The notes beneath the pieces were generated by a model. It did not search any database, was not told where the DNA came from, and saw only the letters and a program-made list of their open reading frames with translations. The position numbers and the translations under genes were made by a program. Positions 11,301-23,720 of a stretch of DNA of 64,000 nucleotides are shown one piece after another; position 1 is the first letter of the stretch, and every line of letters begins with the position of its first letter. Origin of the DNA: Trogon surrucura (taxonomy: Eukaryota; Chordata; Aves; Trogoniformes; Trogonidae); the NCBI GenBank assembly GCA_020746105.1, contig CM036629.1:5672501-5736500 (forward strand). Direction: 5' to 3'.

Positions 11301-12599
11301 CTTATCAGCTGGAGTGCTTTTTTCTTTTTTTTTTTTTTCCCCACTTTTTTTTGGTGTTCTTTCCTAATGTCTCAGTCCTCTAAAGATCTTGACCCTCAGC
11401 TCTAAAAGATAATCCTGGAACAGTTTGTCTCTCCCCTTTTTCTGTGGTTCCTCGTAACCTTTTGCTCTACTGCAAAATGCAGAGGGATTCATTTTCACTG
11501 ATAGCGCAAAATGTCACGTTGGAGGTACAAGCAAACCAAAGAATGAAGCCTGATGCTGCCAATGTCTTAGATGGCAAAACACCGCTCTGCCTAGGCCTGA
11601 TGCGAGGGAGCTGCTTTCTCTCTTGTCATCTATTCTTTTTGCTTGAATTGGCTCCTAGATACGAAACCCAGGGTAGGCAATGACTGCAGCAGAGAATGGG
11701 TGAAATGCTCCAACTGCAATAAAGTACTGGCACATGGGAGCTGGTTATTAGTTTACATGAAAAGAATCACAGAGTGGAGGTTATAAGTGGAAGCAAAATA
11801 TGTGCTGCAGATGGCTGTCTATTGACATTGCTATGGACAGAGCATGCTTTCCAGAGATAAAAGAGTAATCATAAACTGGATGTCCTGCCAGGAGAGTATA
11901 TACACTTGAGTAATAGACTTGGGCTGTGGGGTTAGTCTCCAAGTTCATATTAAGTATGTATTTTTGAGAAGATTGTGGATTCTCAGATTCAGTATTTAGT
12001 TCATCATTAAAAGAGCTCCAGGCCATGAAGCTTGGGCCTAAATCCAAACTTTTGCCAGATTTAGCAGATTTGGAAGCCAGTGTTTTCCCTTCAAGCAGGA
12101 GTTTCATTGACTATTCTTCAATAAAGCAAGAAACAAGCCCCAAAGACCCATCTGTTGTGCAGGCTCCCAGGCTTCAGAGGGCACTTCTGTACCACCTCGT
12201 AGTTAAGTGCTGGTCCGTGTAGTGTGTCTGAGCACCAAGCTGGCAGGGCCAGAAGAATATGATGAGCAGTACTTCTGTGCTAGAAGCACAATTTGCCTTG
12301 TGGTCCCTGGCAAAGGGGACACTAACACTCTTTCTCTGTTTTGCTCCGTTGTTTTTCAGCATCTGTGCTGAGCTTTTCTCGTGTTATGGTTTTGACTAGA
12401 AGAGTCCCTAAAATGTGGCTTTGGGGCTAAAACCTGCTATAAAACGTCCTACAGCTTTTTTTGTGTGGCGGTGGTGGTAGGATTTTGCCAGCAGATCCCT
12501 AATATCTCCTTGGAGATTAGAAACATGTTGCTGAAGTATTTGAGTGCGTTTGAAAGGGTTCTCCACAGCTGGGGAAAAGCACACTTGTTGGGCTTTAAT
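8331..12599. other. Noncoding DNA, no gene recognised
   Basis: Open frames here are chance-like. For example, 8514-8912 plus is mirrored by 8540-8890 minus, and 10789-11265 minus (158 codons) has no recognisable domain. The last lies in a locally GC-richer patch (about 11030-11260) where stop codons are rarer. A pyrimidine tract runs from 11319 to 11351. No repeat family could be named. Confidence 0.55.
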
Positions 12600-12990
12600 A
12601 AAAGACCTGTTAGTTGTGCGCTTAACAGTGTTCTTATTAATGCATAAAACTTCCATTGTTTCTTAATTTACTTGAAAGGGTTGTTTAGACCCTTAATTGC
12701 CCTATAACAACATAGTGATAGCAAGTTAGATTTCAATCAACATACTCATGAATTGCCAGTATTTTAGCAATAAATTGCTAGCTAATAAACTTGTAGCTTC
12801 CTTTGTAAATGCCAGCTAAAGGCCTAAACATTCCTCGCAGAGTTAATTGCACATTTAGTGCTCGTGTAATTTTGAATTAATTACATGCCAAATGGATTTA
12901 TGTTGTATGTACTTAATAAACCTTGGTAAGTGCCCTTTTAACAATCAGTTGGTATTTAGGATCCTATTTGTATAAAAAGAATGACTTATG
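12600..12990. promoter_or_regulatory. Candidate conserved noncoding element
   Basis: AT-rich, repeat-free block packed with homeodomain-type cores: AGTTAATTGCAC near 12841-12852, GAATTAATTACATGCC at 12874-12889 (with the palindrome AATTAATT), and AATAAATTGCTAGCTAATAA around 12768-12787. The evenness of the sequence and the lack of open frames fit a deeply conserved enhancer. No single factor can be named, and conservation is inferred. Confidence 0.42.
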
Positions 12991-15900
12991 CCACTGGTTC
13001 ATGTTGCTGCTACCACACACTTACAAGCTCACTGTAGTGCCTGGTGGTTTGTGTGGGATTCACAGCCCGAAGCTGCAGAATTAAACGGGCGGCAGTATGA
13101 ATCTGGTGGAGGTCTGTGAAGATTTACTGTATCCCTCCTAGTCAGGAGATGAAATCTATATAGGGTTGCACAGCCCAGAGCCCACTAGAGTGAGCAGAAT
13201 GGTTGGTGCTGGTTTTATTTTAGGTTTGGGCTGTACTGTGGATGTAGAACGACTCTGGAAGCAATACGTGGCACTGCAGCAACAGTAAGAACCGGTGGCA
13301 AAACAAGAGCAGCACCCAGCACCCTGCTGAAATGGAAGAGAAAATCCAAACTAGATTGCTTATTCCACACCCTTTTATAACGTACTCTTTTGTCAGCCTC
13401 AGACTAGTAACTTACAAGGAAGTTTGCTTCCTTTCCCAGCTAAGTACTTAATGTGAAAATTTAAAAAACTTTAAATCTGTCAACGCTGATAGTGTAGACC
13501 TACGTTATAAACACAAGAAGCGCAAATGTTCAGGTAAATAGACAGGTAAACTAACTTTCCATGCAAAAATTGCTCCCAGCGTTGATCTTTTTTTAGGTCC
13601 TTTTGCTTTTGAAGCATTAGGCATAAAGAAAGTTACTCAAAACCTTGTGTGTGTGTTGTCCTGAAGTTCTAGGAGCTTTATTTTGTTTTGAACATGCCAG
13701 GAGCAGTGTGTAATGTGTTTGACCTCGTGGCTTTGCACATACATGCATTGAGGGGTTTTTATCTCGGTAACAGCAACCCCCTCCTGAAAGATTTTACATC
13801 CTTTAACACACAAATGGTAACCTGTAGGCTGCAGGCTTTTAAAAATTCAATTATTGACCTTTATTCGTTTTCTCTCTCGTCTGCAGATAGCACATCATTT
13901 AGTGCATTTTAATATGTACCGAGTGCTCAGTAATAATATTTCAGGGAGATATCGTTGTCAGGTTGTAGCGATATTCAAGTGTTCATGTGACAGGAATTCC
14001 CCTTCAGAATAGTGCTCCGAATCGCAGGCTTTTGCCCTCTTTACGTAGAGATAAAGGCTGAGCGACTTGGGAATACAGAGGCAGGTCAGGGGGAAGAGAA
14101 AAGGGCAACAATAAAATGAAAAAGCAGTTCCTTAGGGCCTGAAGTGGAGTTCTACATAAAACAGAATTGTATAAGTTCTTCCACTGCTGTGAAAATGTCT
14201 GATTTCCCTTGTTGTCAAGAGGTCGGGAAGGCAGGTTTACAAGCGCCAGATAACTGATGCAGCAGTATTTCTAAAGATGTTCCTTTTTCTTGTCCGGGTG
14301 AATGCCATTCAGTTAAACTGTTACACTGGCAGACTTGAGGTGTTCAAATAGCCAGTGTCTGGAAAAGTGTCGTCTCTTACTTGGCTGGATAGTAGAATAA
14401 CTTGAGTGTAAATTTACTAACATTATACAGGAAAAATAGTGCTGTCTTTTGAAGTCCTCGGGAGAGATTGGTGATGTGTGACTGAGCAGCAGCGTACCAC
14501 GGAGCACTCGTCAGCGCAGGACAACAGACCACGCCGCTAGTTAAACATCCCGAGTGGAGCAAAGGTAGTTGCCAAACGCTAAAATCGATGGTCATTTGCT
14601 TATGCCAGTTGCAGAGCAAACCCAGGATATCCGGTGTTGAATTCCGAGTTGAGAAGCTCTCTGTTTACGTGTAGAACTCCAGCAGATATGAATGGAAGAA
14701 GAAACCGCATCTTAATGATCTCACAGCAAATGTTTTTCATGACGTGGGGAAATCAGGCTTAGACTACTGTCAGATACGTTCTTCATTATAGCTCCAAGCT
14801 CAAACTCACAACCAGGATTGATTTTGCTTGTGCTGCACGACGTGGAGAAGCAGATGTATCACATACATTAATGAGCAGTTCTGCTCATCAGGGAAGCAAT
14901 ATTGCCAAGCCCAACTGTTCAAAGAACAGAAGATTGAATGACAACAGTAATAATAAATGTAGAGTTCTGCTTCTCACATTTCTAAGCACCTTTCTTAATT
15001 TTTTTTTGTCTTCTGAGTTTCTGTACCCAAGTGAGCTGGAAGTTAAGGCTCTCTGAAGTTGAGCAGTTGTCTTGAGTTAAGTGCTGCCTCCACTGAGGCG
15101 TGCGACAGAGTTGCAAAACTGACAGGTCATTGCTTTAGTACTTTTTAGGTATTTTCCTAGACGCTTGTTTTATATTGCAAAGTTAAGCTTATCAGTTAAA
15201 AAACACTGTGTGCTAGTCTCCAGGACCTTTTCCTAGCCTGATACTGGGGAAGGCAGGAAGACTCATGTATCTGCTTCTCTCTGTAAAATGCCCTGTGGAA
15301 GGATGCCCATCAGGCTCTTCTCACGAGTGTTACTGTCCCCTGGATGTTGCCCTCAGAGGTGATCATTAACCAGAGTCTTCCTCATCAGAAACAGTTTTCT
15401 TGCTGCAAAGACTTAAGGTGGTAGTTCCTAGCTGGTGAGCTGTGATGTCTGTACACTACACATTCTGTATTTTAAGCCTAGTGCTATGGAGGTGTGTTTC
15501 TCCAACTCTTATTTGCTGCTCTTGCCAGCCTCAGTTTTAGCTCTGCAATTTACTCTGCTCATATGAGAAGAATAACACTGAAGTCATTTAGGTTTGGGAC
15601 ATAGTAAGCCCTTCCTAAAGAATTTTTGACACCCTTTTTTCAAAAATGTATTTTCTCCAAATAGAAAAATTTATCTCATAGTTTAAAATGAGGAGGAAAA
15701 AAAGTTGAAAAACTCTACCTGGAGTTTTTTTTTTTCCTAGATAAAATGGTTCTTGTATAAATGCCAAGGTTTGACGTTTTCAAAGCAAAGCTGGCTTCCT
15801 GAGGTGCCTTTGGTTAGTATATAAACCAAACAGAACAAAAAACTCATCTCCAAACCCCTGCACTAGAAAAGAAAGTTACATAAAAGAGCTAAATATTTTC

Positions 15901-18900
15901 CATTGTCACCAAGTAAATTATTTTCTCTTTGTTTGTTTCATTCCGAAAAGTGAATCTCCCCAGAACTAATGCAGTTATAAAGGTCAAAGAATGAACTAGT
16001 GCAGAGGGAAATTTAGGGAGAGAATAAAAAATGTGGGACAGTCAATGAGGTGAGGAGATAAACAAAAGTGTTCCCTGGATGCCAAAGGTTTTACAAAGGG
16101 TCTCGCATTAGTTGTGCTGGGGTTATGCATAGGAGATTTAAAGCAACCCCTGCCAAATAAGCAAGAACACTACAGTATGGACACTGGAGGAACCTGCAAG
16201 TTGTATTCATTATCCTCACTGATGTAAAGATGAGAAAATTTGGGCTAGGTCCTAAAATGTAAAAAAAATTGGTTAAACATGCAAATAATAAAATACATTG
16301 AGACCTTCAGGAAGATACCAGTACTCGCCTCCCCACAAAACTGAAGGTTTTGAACTGCACTAAACTCATGAAGCACTGACTCGCTGCTGTTCTTTACCCC
16401 AAAGAAGATAGAACACCCAAGTTTCAGAATCTCCAGTTTAACTTCATTACTGCTGTTTTCCTCAGTGATTCTCCTCTTAACTAAGCTTGATGTTTTTGTT
16501 TTGTTACCTGGTCAGTATCTAAAGGAGTTGCTCTTTGGCAAGGCGTATCTGTCATGAGTATTTTCTTTTCAGAAAGTCAGATTCTGCAGCCTGTGCAGGG
16601 TTTTCACTGTAGTGGAGCTCTGTGTGGTGTCTCCTTGGTAATTAATATAGAGAAATGTGCTGTAAGAAGAGGAAGGAGACGAATTTCTTTCCAGGAGCAC
16701 TTCTTTGGGCAGGGTCATGAGTTACAGCAGCACACAATGACCGTGCAGCGCCCTGTCCTGTCTGTCCCTTTCCCCAGCAGATCTAGGCTGCCTCTCACCT
16801 TATCAAGCCTGAATGAAGTTTTGGGGGCATGTAGGGATCTCTCAGCCACATGGCCAGAAGACAGAGCAACTTCAGGTTCTACGCTGGAATTCAGGGACCT
16901 TGGATGTTTTCACCATTTTAGGGCGTCATCACTGTACACCGTGTGTGAGCTAAATACCTGTTCTCTCCTTGAAATCCATTAGGAAGCCCTCAGAGCAACA
17001 GTCCCAAAGATCTTGGATTTACCATGTGATTTTCCTTTGCTAAATGGCCTAGAACAGCAACGGATATCACTTCACAGAAGTATAGTTAAAATTAACAATG
17101 CAGGCTGCTGCTGAAGAATTGCAAATGCTAGACAGGGACCCAGCTGCAACTTCTTATGCTACTCAAAGGATTTCTGTGTGTAAGTTAGGTTACCCACATC
17201 ATTAAGCATTTGCAGGAACATTCCCCATACTTATACATCATCAGCCTTTAGAATCTTGTTAGCCCTGACCCCTGGAGCTCTGCTTTGTGTTCAGGTGGCT
17301 GGCTCAGTAATTCATCCGATGCTTCGTGACCCAGTTGTGCGATGCTCCGACTTTTCAACGTTTAGTACACGCAGTTGCGTGCAGCAAAATGGCCACAAGG
17401 TGAAAACCAGTGGACTCGTATGCAGGATGCTTTCTGTGTCGCGCAGCCAGAGCCAGACCAGGAGTTGCCAAGGGCTGTGGTGGGCAGGCTTCAGCTGACC
17501 TGAGATCCTCAGCTGGTCTTCAAGTCAGGCTTTTCATACTAAGGTGAAAACTCCTTGTAGGTTAGAGAGGACCAGCGTATTCTTTACTGTTCTCTTTACT
17601 GTTTCTAGCATACTACGTGTCTGTACTTCTTTTGAGTATGCTTCAGGCCAAACAGAATTGCTACGTATCTTAATTAGAGGGTGGAAATAACCAGCAGCTC
17701 TGTCTTGTGCAGAAATTTCTCGTGTGGAACAAAGGCAGATCATGTGCTTATTTTCTTGTCATTGCAAACTTCACAGCTTTTTTGACTCAAAAATGATGAT
17801 TTAGAAGAGGTCTGAGCAAAACTAACATTTCGGATCATATTCCTTTACTTATAAAGTTCAGTGCTATAAAATAAAGCTGGGATTTTTCAATCAAATAATT
17901 ATAGCCACTGACAAAGAACTTTGAATTTTTAGAATTCAGAAATTTTCTTTTATTTATCAGCTCTACACTTTAATATTTTTTTCTGATTTCATCAAGGTTT
18001 TCTAAAGGTTCGCTCATTACACTTTTTAGCATGCATATGTCTTGCATCCATTCCCAGTGACTTTGGTTTTGGGGCCCATTTCAAAAAATTTGACAGATGA
18101 CATGGGTGTCAAGGTTAAGTGCCTTCAGTTTTTGTGAAAACAGATGTGTGGGGGCACTCAGCTCTCACTAGATGCAGGGGAATCTATTCAGGAGCTCACA
18201 TTTGACACCAAGGGGACGGTAGAAGGTAACTGCCTTAAGTTCCAGGGCTCACAGGATGATCTAACTAAAAATGTTTCTTTTGATCCTCTAATATTCCAAA
18301 GCCTGTTATGTGGGAAAGTTATGTGTGGCCTAAGAAAGAAATGGAAACATAAACCCCAAACCTTTTGAAACTATCATTTAGAATTACACAAAGTGTAAAA
18401 GAAAAAAAAAATGTAGTAAGAAAGTTATTAATGTTTTGTCATTTAGAAATTAAAAATATTGGAAAAAAATCTTTGTGGAAAAGTTTAGAAGGGTGAAAAT
18501 TAGTTCTTGCTGTAGAGTGTTGAAAGCACTCCAAAGCTTTTGGCAGTGTTTTTGTTCGATTGGGGTGTTTTTTATTGGGTTTTGGGGTTTTTTTTCATTT
18601 CTAACTGGCTGTCACCTAGTTATATCCCCCTTTGCACAGGATGCAGCCCCCATGGTTACATACGTTCTCGACCTTCCGAAGTTTCTGATGACAGCATGTC
18701 CATGGACGTGCCAGTAATCTTGATTCCCCAAGTGATGCCGATCTTCCTTGGAGTCCCAGTTTCCTCCTTTAAAGCAGAAGGCGAGGGTGAGCCAGGAGAT
18801 CAAGCCTGAGCTCCATCTTCGACATCTGGAAGAATTCAGCAGCAGATAGTGCCGTGAGGCCTACTCCAACGCCCGCAGAAGGGGAGCGTTCCCCTTGTGC

Positions 18901-19239
18901 TCCTGGCCCTTCGTAACTGACGTCTCTGTGTCGTGGGTCTGACAAAACTCCCAAACATCCTTGCTCTTGGATCCAGAAAGCCAGGGTTAATAAAAGTGGG
19001 ATTTTGAGTCCTCATTTCAAGGTGTTGTCAATAGCACCTGTTTGTTGTTGAGCCTGTCAAATCTACTGACAAATTAGGGTGAAGACATCTCCCCTTCTTT
19101 TTTAAAAGCCAACAAAGTCCCTTTATTTACTGTTCCCCTAACTCCGTTGTTGTCATGATGTAACACAGCCTTGTTGTCAAGCCTAGCCAGGGTATGTTTG
19201 GTTTTAGAAAAATCTTTTGGGGTGTAAGAGTCCGTCCTA
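12991..19239. other. Noncoding DNA, no gene recognised
   Basis: The largest open frame is 16554-16982 plus (142 codons), with no recognisable protein or splice borders. AT-rich stretches near 13780-13990, 15600-15960 and 17870-18010 may include further regulatory sequence, but the motif density is lower than in the blocks I list. A possible MIR scrap near 16205-16255 was too weak to annotate. Confidence 0.5.
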
Positions 19240-19274
19240 TTGCTAGAACAGAAAGATTTGGTTTTATTCCCAGC

Positions 19275-19372
19275 CCTCATTTCAGCATGTTCCTGTTGGG
19301 TAACTTCTTGTGCCTCAGTTCCTCATCCCAGATAATGCAGGTAATAACATCTCAGTGGTCTGACTGAGCCCA
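19275..19372 (+). repeat. MIR/CORE-SINE relic
   Basis: GTTGGGTAACTTCTTGTGCC, then TCAGTTCCTCATCCCAGATA, then ATGCAGGTAATAACATCTCA, follows the sense MIR order: ttgggcaagtcacttaacct, then a ctcagtttcctcatctgtaa block, then a gggataataatacctacctc segment. The order and spacing are preserved with high divergence. Confidence 0.62.
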
Positions 19373-20129
19373 GGGTAACACACCGTCAGAGGTGCCTTTC
19401 TGTTGCTCAAAGATTGTGCTCTCCTCTCTGGGAACAGCTGGGGGCTCCTCTGCCAACAGGAGCTTGAGCCCACCCGATAAAGATGCTTCCTTTATAAGCA
19501 GGGTGAAGTATCGTTGTTGACTAATATTGTTATTGGCTCCAAACTAGCTAGCTTAACTTGGTAACATACATCTGTAATTACATAAGTTTTCACTGTAATG
19601 AATAGTTGTAATTAGAACAGGATACATCATAACTGATTAATATAATTAATAGTGGTTTGTTTATGTTGTATATGGCAAGGCCAGAATGGGAGGGGGACTC
19701 CTTGAAAAGCAACATGAGGCTCGAGATTAGTACCTTGGAACAAGAACAGCCCAGCTGGTACCCCTGGGTTTCGTGGGCAGGTAGTACTGCGGGCGGAGCA
19801 GCGATGGCTGTCCCCTGCCATGTCTTGAAGTAGACATTAGGTATTACGGTACAGCGCTATAGACGTTTCTGCGCTTTTTTTCTGGTGGCAAATGGTTTTT
19901 CTGGTTTGCTGAGAAAGGAAAAGCTTAATTCACATTCACTGCAGACAGCTTCTTCCTCTGCCTTTGACATTTAACCCTATGCTAAGGGGCCCAGAGCCTG
20001 CTAAATCTACAGCCCCCACTCTCAGCACTAACGTATCGTATCAAAATCCTTGACTTTGAGCAACCAGGGATTAAAGTGAAACAGAAGTTGGAGAGAGTGA
20101 GTTTCTCACCGTCTCTCCTCTTCCATTAT
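19373..20129. other. Noncoding DNA, nothing recognised
   Basis: Mixed composition. Includes an AT-rich patch at 19510-19670 with several TAATTA-like cores, and a GC-richer patch at 19730-19830. No open frame resembles a protein and no repeat signature is visible. Confidence 0.5.
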
Positions 20130-20600
20130 ATTCAAGCCATGCTTCCTGCATCCGCTATAAATATTTAAAGCAACAGTAGCCGACGTTTAAAGATTGGGAC
20201 GGAAGCAGAAACCTAACCGTGTCTGCGCCTTCCCCTGCAGCGTGCAGCAGCTCCGCGCAGCGTATTCAGCCAGAGGTCGTGTGCATTCTTAATGAGGTCG
20301 TTTACCCTCTGCTTACACGGGAAGCAATATGAAACTTCAGCGAGAGTTTTAATTGCTAAGCCATGGTTTATAGCCTCGAATGAGTTGGAGAGAGCTTTAT
20401 AATAATCTATGTCCAGGCTTACCAGGCAGTCACGGTTATGTAAGAAGTTGTAATTAGTGAAAAGGCTGGAAAATGCGTTTCCATTTTTACAGCTTCCGTA
20501 CAATAAATCCTGATACGGTTTCTCAATCTGAAATTTACTTTTATCTCTCTTTTGGGTGACTGTTAGTTCTAGAGTGAGAACTTTAAAAAACACTACTGGG
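20130..20600. promoter_or_regulatory. Candidate conserved noncoding element, or conserved exon on the minus strand
   Basis: A 470-bp block of even composition with homeodomain-type cores (TTCTTAATGAGG, GTTTTAATTGCTAAGCC, GTTGTAATTAGTGAAAAGG). Unusually, the minus strand is open for 126 codons (20593 down to 20213), beginning with GTG rather than ATG. Within this frame, 20423-20595 is bordered on the minus strand by a pyrimidine tract ending in CAG and by a GTAAGC donor-like site. The predicted peptide matches no family I know. An ultraconserved-type enhancer is the simpler reading; an unannotated or poison exon is the alternative. Confidence 0.4.
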
Positions 20601-22739
20601 AAGACAGGGAATTAAAGTCTAAGGATGAATTCATAAAAAAGCCAAATGCTGAAAACATGGAGTTCTCAAATAATGTTCCCAAACTGATTTACTTTCCCCT
20701 GTTTTGGAACCAAATGCCTCTCTCTGGTTTATGTCACGTTAGCTACTTTCTGAAAAGTTACTTTGGGCACAAGAATTTTGCTGAGGAATTTAAGAAGTCC
20801 GTGACCTCTCCTTTAATTTCTCAACAGTCACTTTGGAGGCAACAGGACTTTTAATTACGTGTACATCACAGCACTGGGGTAAAGTAATCTAACAACCTGT
20901 CTTCCATGCACACTGAAGAAGTACTCCCACAGACAAACATGACAGCCCTGCTAAAGTGTTACCTATTTTTGTCTCTACTTGATGTTCTGGGATTCATTCA
21001 TTTGAATGTCTTATTGAAAAGCGAAAATCCTACAGTGCTGCTTTTTTTTTTAATAATTACTAATCAATGGTCGGGCAGGGAGGACAAGCACATACAATGG
21101 AGAGGAGTGTGTATGTATTGCAAAAGAATTTTCTTGCATGTGAGAGGTAGTAGAGAGAAAAATACCGATTTTATAGTGTTTTTTTTTCCCCTGCTGTTTG
21201 TTACTCCACTTAGACTTGAAAGTATTTTGTTTGAGTTCTCACTTCATAGTACTTGAGGCACGACATGGGACTGTTCATGCCAAGAGAATCATAACAGCAC
21301 CGACTAACTTTCAGATCTGTGGATTCATAATCTAGATCCTTGTATGAAAGATATTCGGTGTCACACTTTTCATCCACACCACACACTTAATAGGTGGTTT
21401 ATTACTACTTATAAGTGAGTCTAAGGTTTCCTTGGGGCCTTGGAAGGGCTCACATTTGGACAGTGTAAAGTGCCAAGGTCTTAAAGACTGATCAGCATGA
21501 AGTCTTGTTCTTGGAAGACCATATTGACTTTGTATGGTGAACAGGCTTGTTACTGTGATTTTATTCTGGATAAAGAGGCATCTGTAGTAACTCAATGCAG
21601 CCTGAGAGAGGCTCCTTAGGACTTTTGAAGATGACATTTGATTTGCAGCCAGAATAACAGAGTTCCACCTAGACAACACACCAGGTTTTTTTTTTGCTAA
21701 AGCTCTCTTTGGGAAAAGATCATATCATAGATGATTTGAAGCATTTCCTGGGGCATTTAGTAACATCTTTAAGAACCCCATTTAACCCTCTGAGAGGTCA
21801 GTGGAAATTTTTCATCTGACTTTAGGGTGCTTAAACAAATCACTTATTTTCTGTTCTTTAAAAACAAAATCTTCCTGAGCGTTGTTTGTATTTTTCTTTC
21901 TTCTTCTGTTTCTACCACTGAACTCTTGTCTGGTGTTAGTCTTTTAATCTCCCTGATAAGAAAGAAAAGAAATGTGCTGATAAGTGGAGACTGGACAGCG
22001 GATACATCAGCTCGGTGATTACCCTACTATATTTGGACGCTGAAACTGAGAAGTTGCTGCCAATTGCAGCCAGCCCACGGGGACTGGTGAATTCTGTCAA
22101 TGAATGTTGTTCGATTGCTTTTTTACTAGCGGCTGTCGCTATCTTTTTGGACCTACTAACACCCAGGTCGATAACTAAAAGGCTATGTGGATACAGAGAT
22201 TTCCTCTGCTTCCCAAGTTGATAGCAGAGGTTATGTGTTATAAATCGTACGCGGTTATGTGACGAATCCGGATCATAATGTAAAGGGGACGTACAGCTGG
22301 CATACTTTTCTAAGATGCCCTACCTGGATTAATTATAGTATGTTTCTAATCGATGCTGTTCTTCAAAAAGAAAAACTGTGAAATAATTCCTCTTAGAAAA
22401 ACGTTTGACCTATAGCCCTCAGTTGTCTTTTTACAGGGAAATGTAAATCAGGTGGCATAGCTGGTCTACAAAGAAACCCTCAGATCAGCCAAAGCTGCAG
22501 AATCCGTCTCTGATTTTGGTAGATTCGTCTGAAGTGTTCCGTGCTGTCAGATCTGAGGGTTGGGTTAGACCACCAAGAAAGCCAGGTACATCTAACTCAG
22601 GTCAGGATTGGGAGCTTTTTTAAAGTTCAGGAATATTTCTGCACACACACAACACCCGCCCTCCCAACAAGCTGCTTGTGTGTTCTGTGGACAAAGCTGA
22701 TTGAATTAAACCTGAGTCCTTCCCTACTGTCTGATACCA
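20601..22739. other. Noncoding DNA, no gene recognised
   Basis: Open frames of 115-116 codons (20906-21256 plus, 21332-21679 minus) lack recognisable domains and splice borders. T-tracts occur at 21042-21051 and 21180-21189. No repeat family could be named. Confidence 0.5.
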
Positions 22740-23720
22740 GCAGTTAATGAACTGTTGCCTGCAATGTTTAGTGCTGTGTGTAATCAGTTACTAATTGCAG
22801 AAGCAACTGATTTCAGGGAGTTATGGCAATTATGAAACGCTCATAATATCAGGAGTGTACCAAAACAAAACAAAAAGAAAGACATGCTTTTTTTTTCTCT
22901 GCAAAACGTGGCAACACGGCAGTGAAGCGGCTGGGATTTCAGGAGGAAAACAGTAACCTCTTTTCTGACTCTCCGTAGAATCGGAAAGTGCATATGAAGT
23001 ATCTGTCCTAAAAAAAAATAAATCACTAGTTGTGCCTTTGCAAACAATGTTAATCTAAGAAGTTTGGAAGCAGTATTTCTTGTTTTCAGTTTTGAAGGAA
23101 TTTATGCCTTCAGCTCACCTGATGGCGGGTCAAAGGATTAACCTGGTGCTGGGCATAGGTGTGGGGGGAAGCGATGTGTTAATTTCCGTTCCTTTATGAA
23201 TCAATCGATAAACAAACTGTAATGTCACTATAAATCTTAGAAAAATTGCCTGCTAAGAAAATGTGAACATTTTTATGCAGTTCCTGCTTTCAGCAGCTTG
23301 AGTAAAGGATAGCCCTGAAATATGCTAAGTCTGAGTGCTAAGGTTAAATCAGCAACGTAATCAGTCAGACTGGCTTTGCCTTCAACATGCAAAATTAATA
23401 CCACCGTAGGATCTCTCCGTCTTACCCGCGTCGCACACTGACAGCGCCTCAGAGAAGGTGGCGAGGCAGCACGCGCTACCTGAGCTCTGCTGGTGCCCTC
23501 TCTGCTTCTGTTTGATGCAGATTTATCACACTAACAGGCTAAATCTCACTAAGCTACAGAGAGCTTTTAAGACAATTATACTGCAGTGTCCCCTTTCTGC
23601 AAGAGTCACAGTCATAATCTCGCTAAGCAGCAGTGGAGGAGCAAGTTGGATAATTAATCTGCAGTCTTTGCCTCTCATTCATAATGACTTACTCGCTTGA
23701 AAAATGCAATGCATCTCCTA
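22740..23720. promoter_or_regulatory. Candidate cluster of conserved noncoding elements
   Basis: Repeat-free sequence with several motif-dense stretches. They include GTAATCAGTTACTAATTGCA near 22780-22799, a CUT-plus-forkhead-like run AATCAATCGATAAACAAAC at 23199-23217, and TGGATAATTAATCTGCAG at 23647-23664. GC-richer sequence at 23400-23500 separates the halves. The order of short sites for several factor families in unique DNA is what enhancers show. Conservation is inferred and the borders are approximate. Confidence 0.38.

Noticed and set aside
16205-16255. Possible antisense MIR (GATGAGAAAATTTGGGCT)
   Set aside because: Only about 20 bases resemble MIR and the downstream segments are missing.
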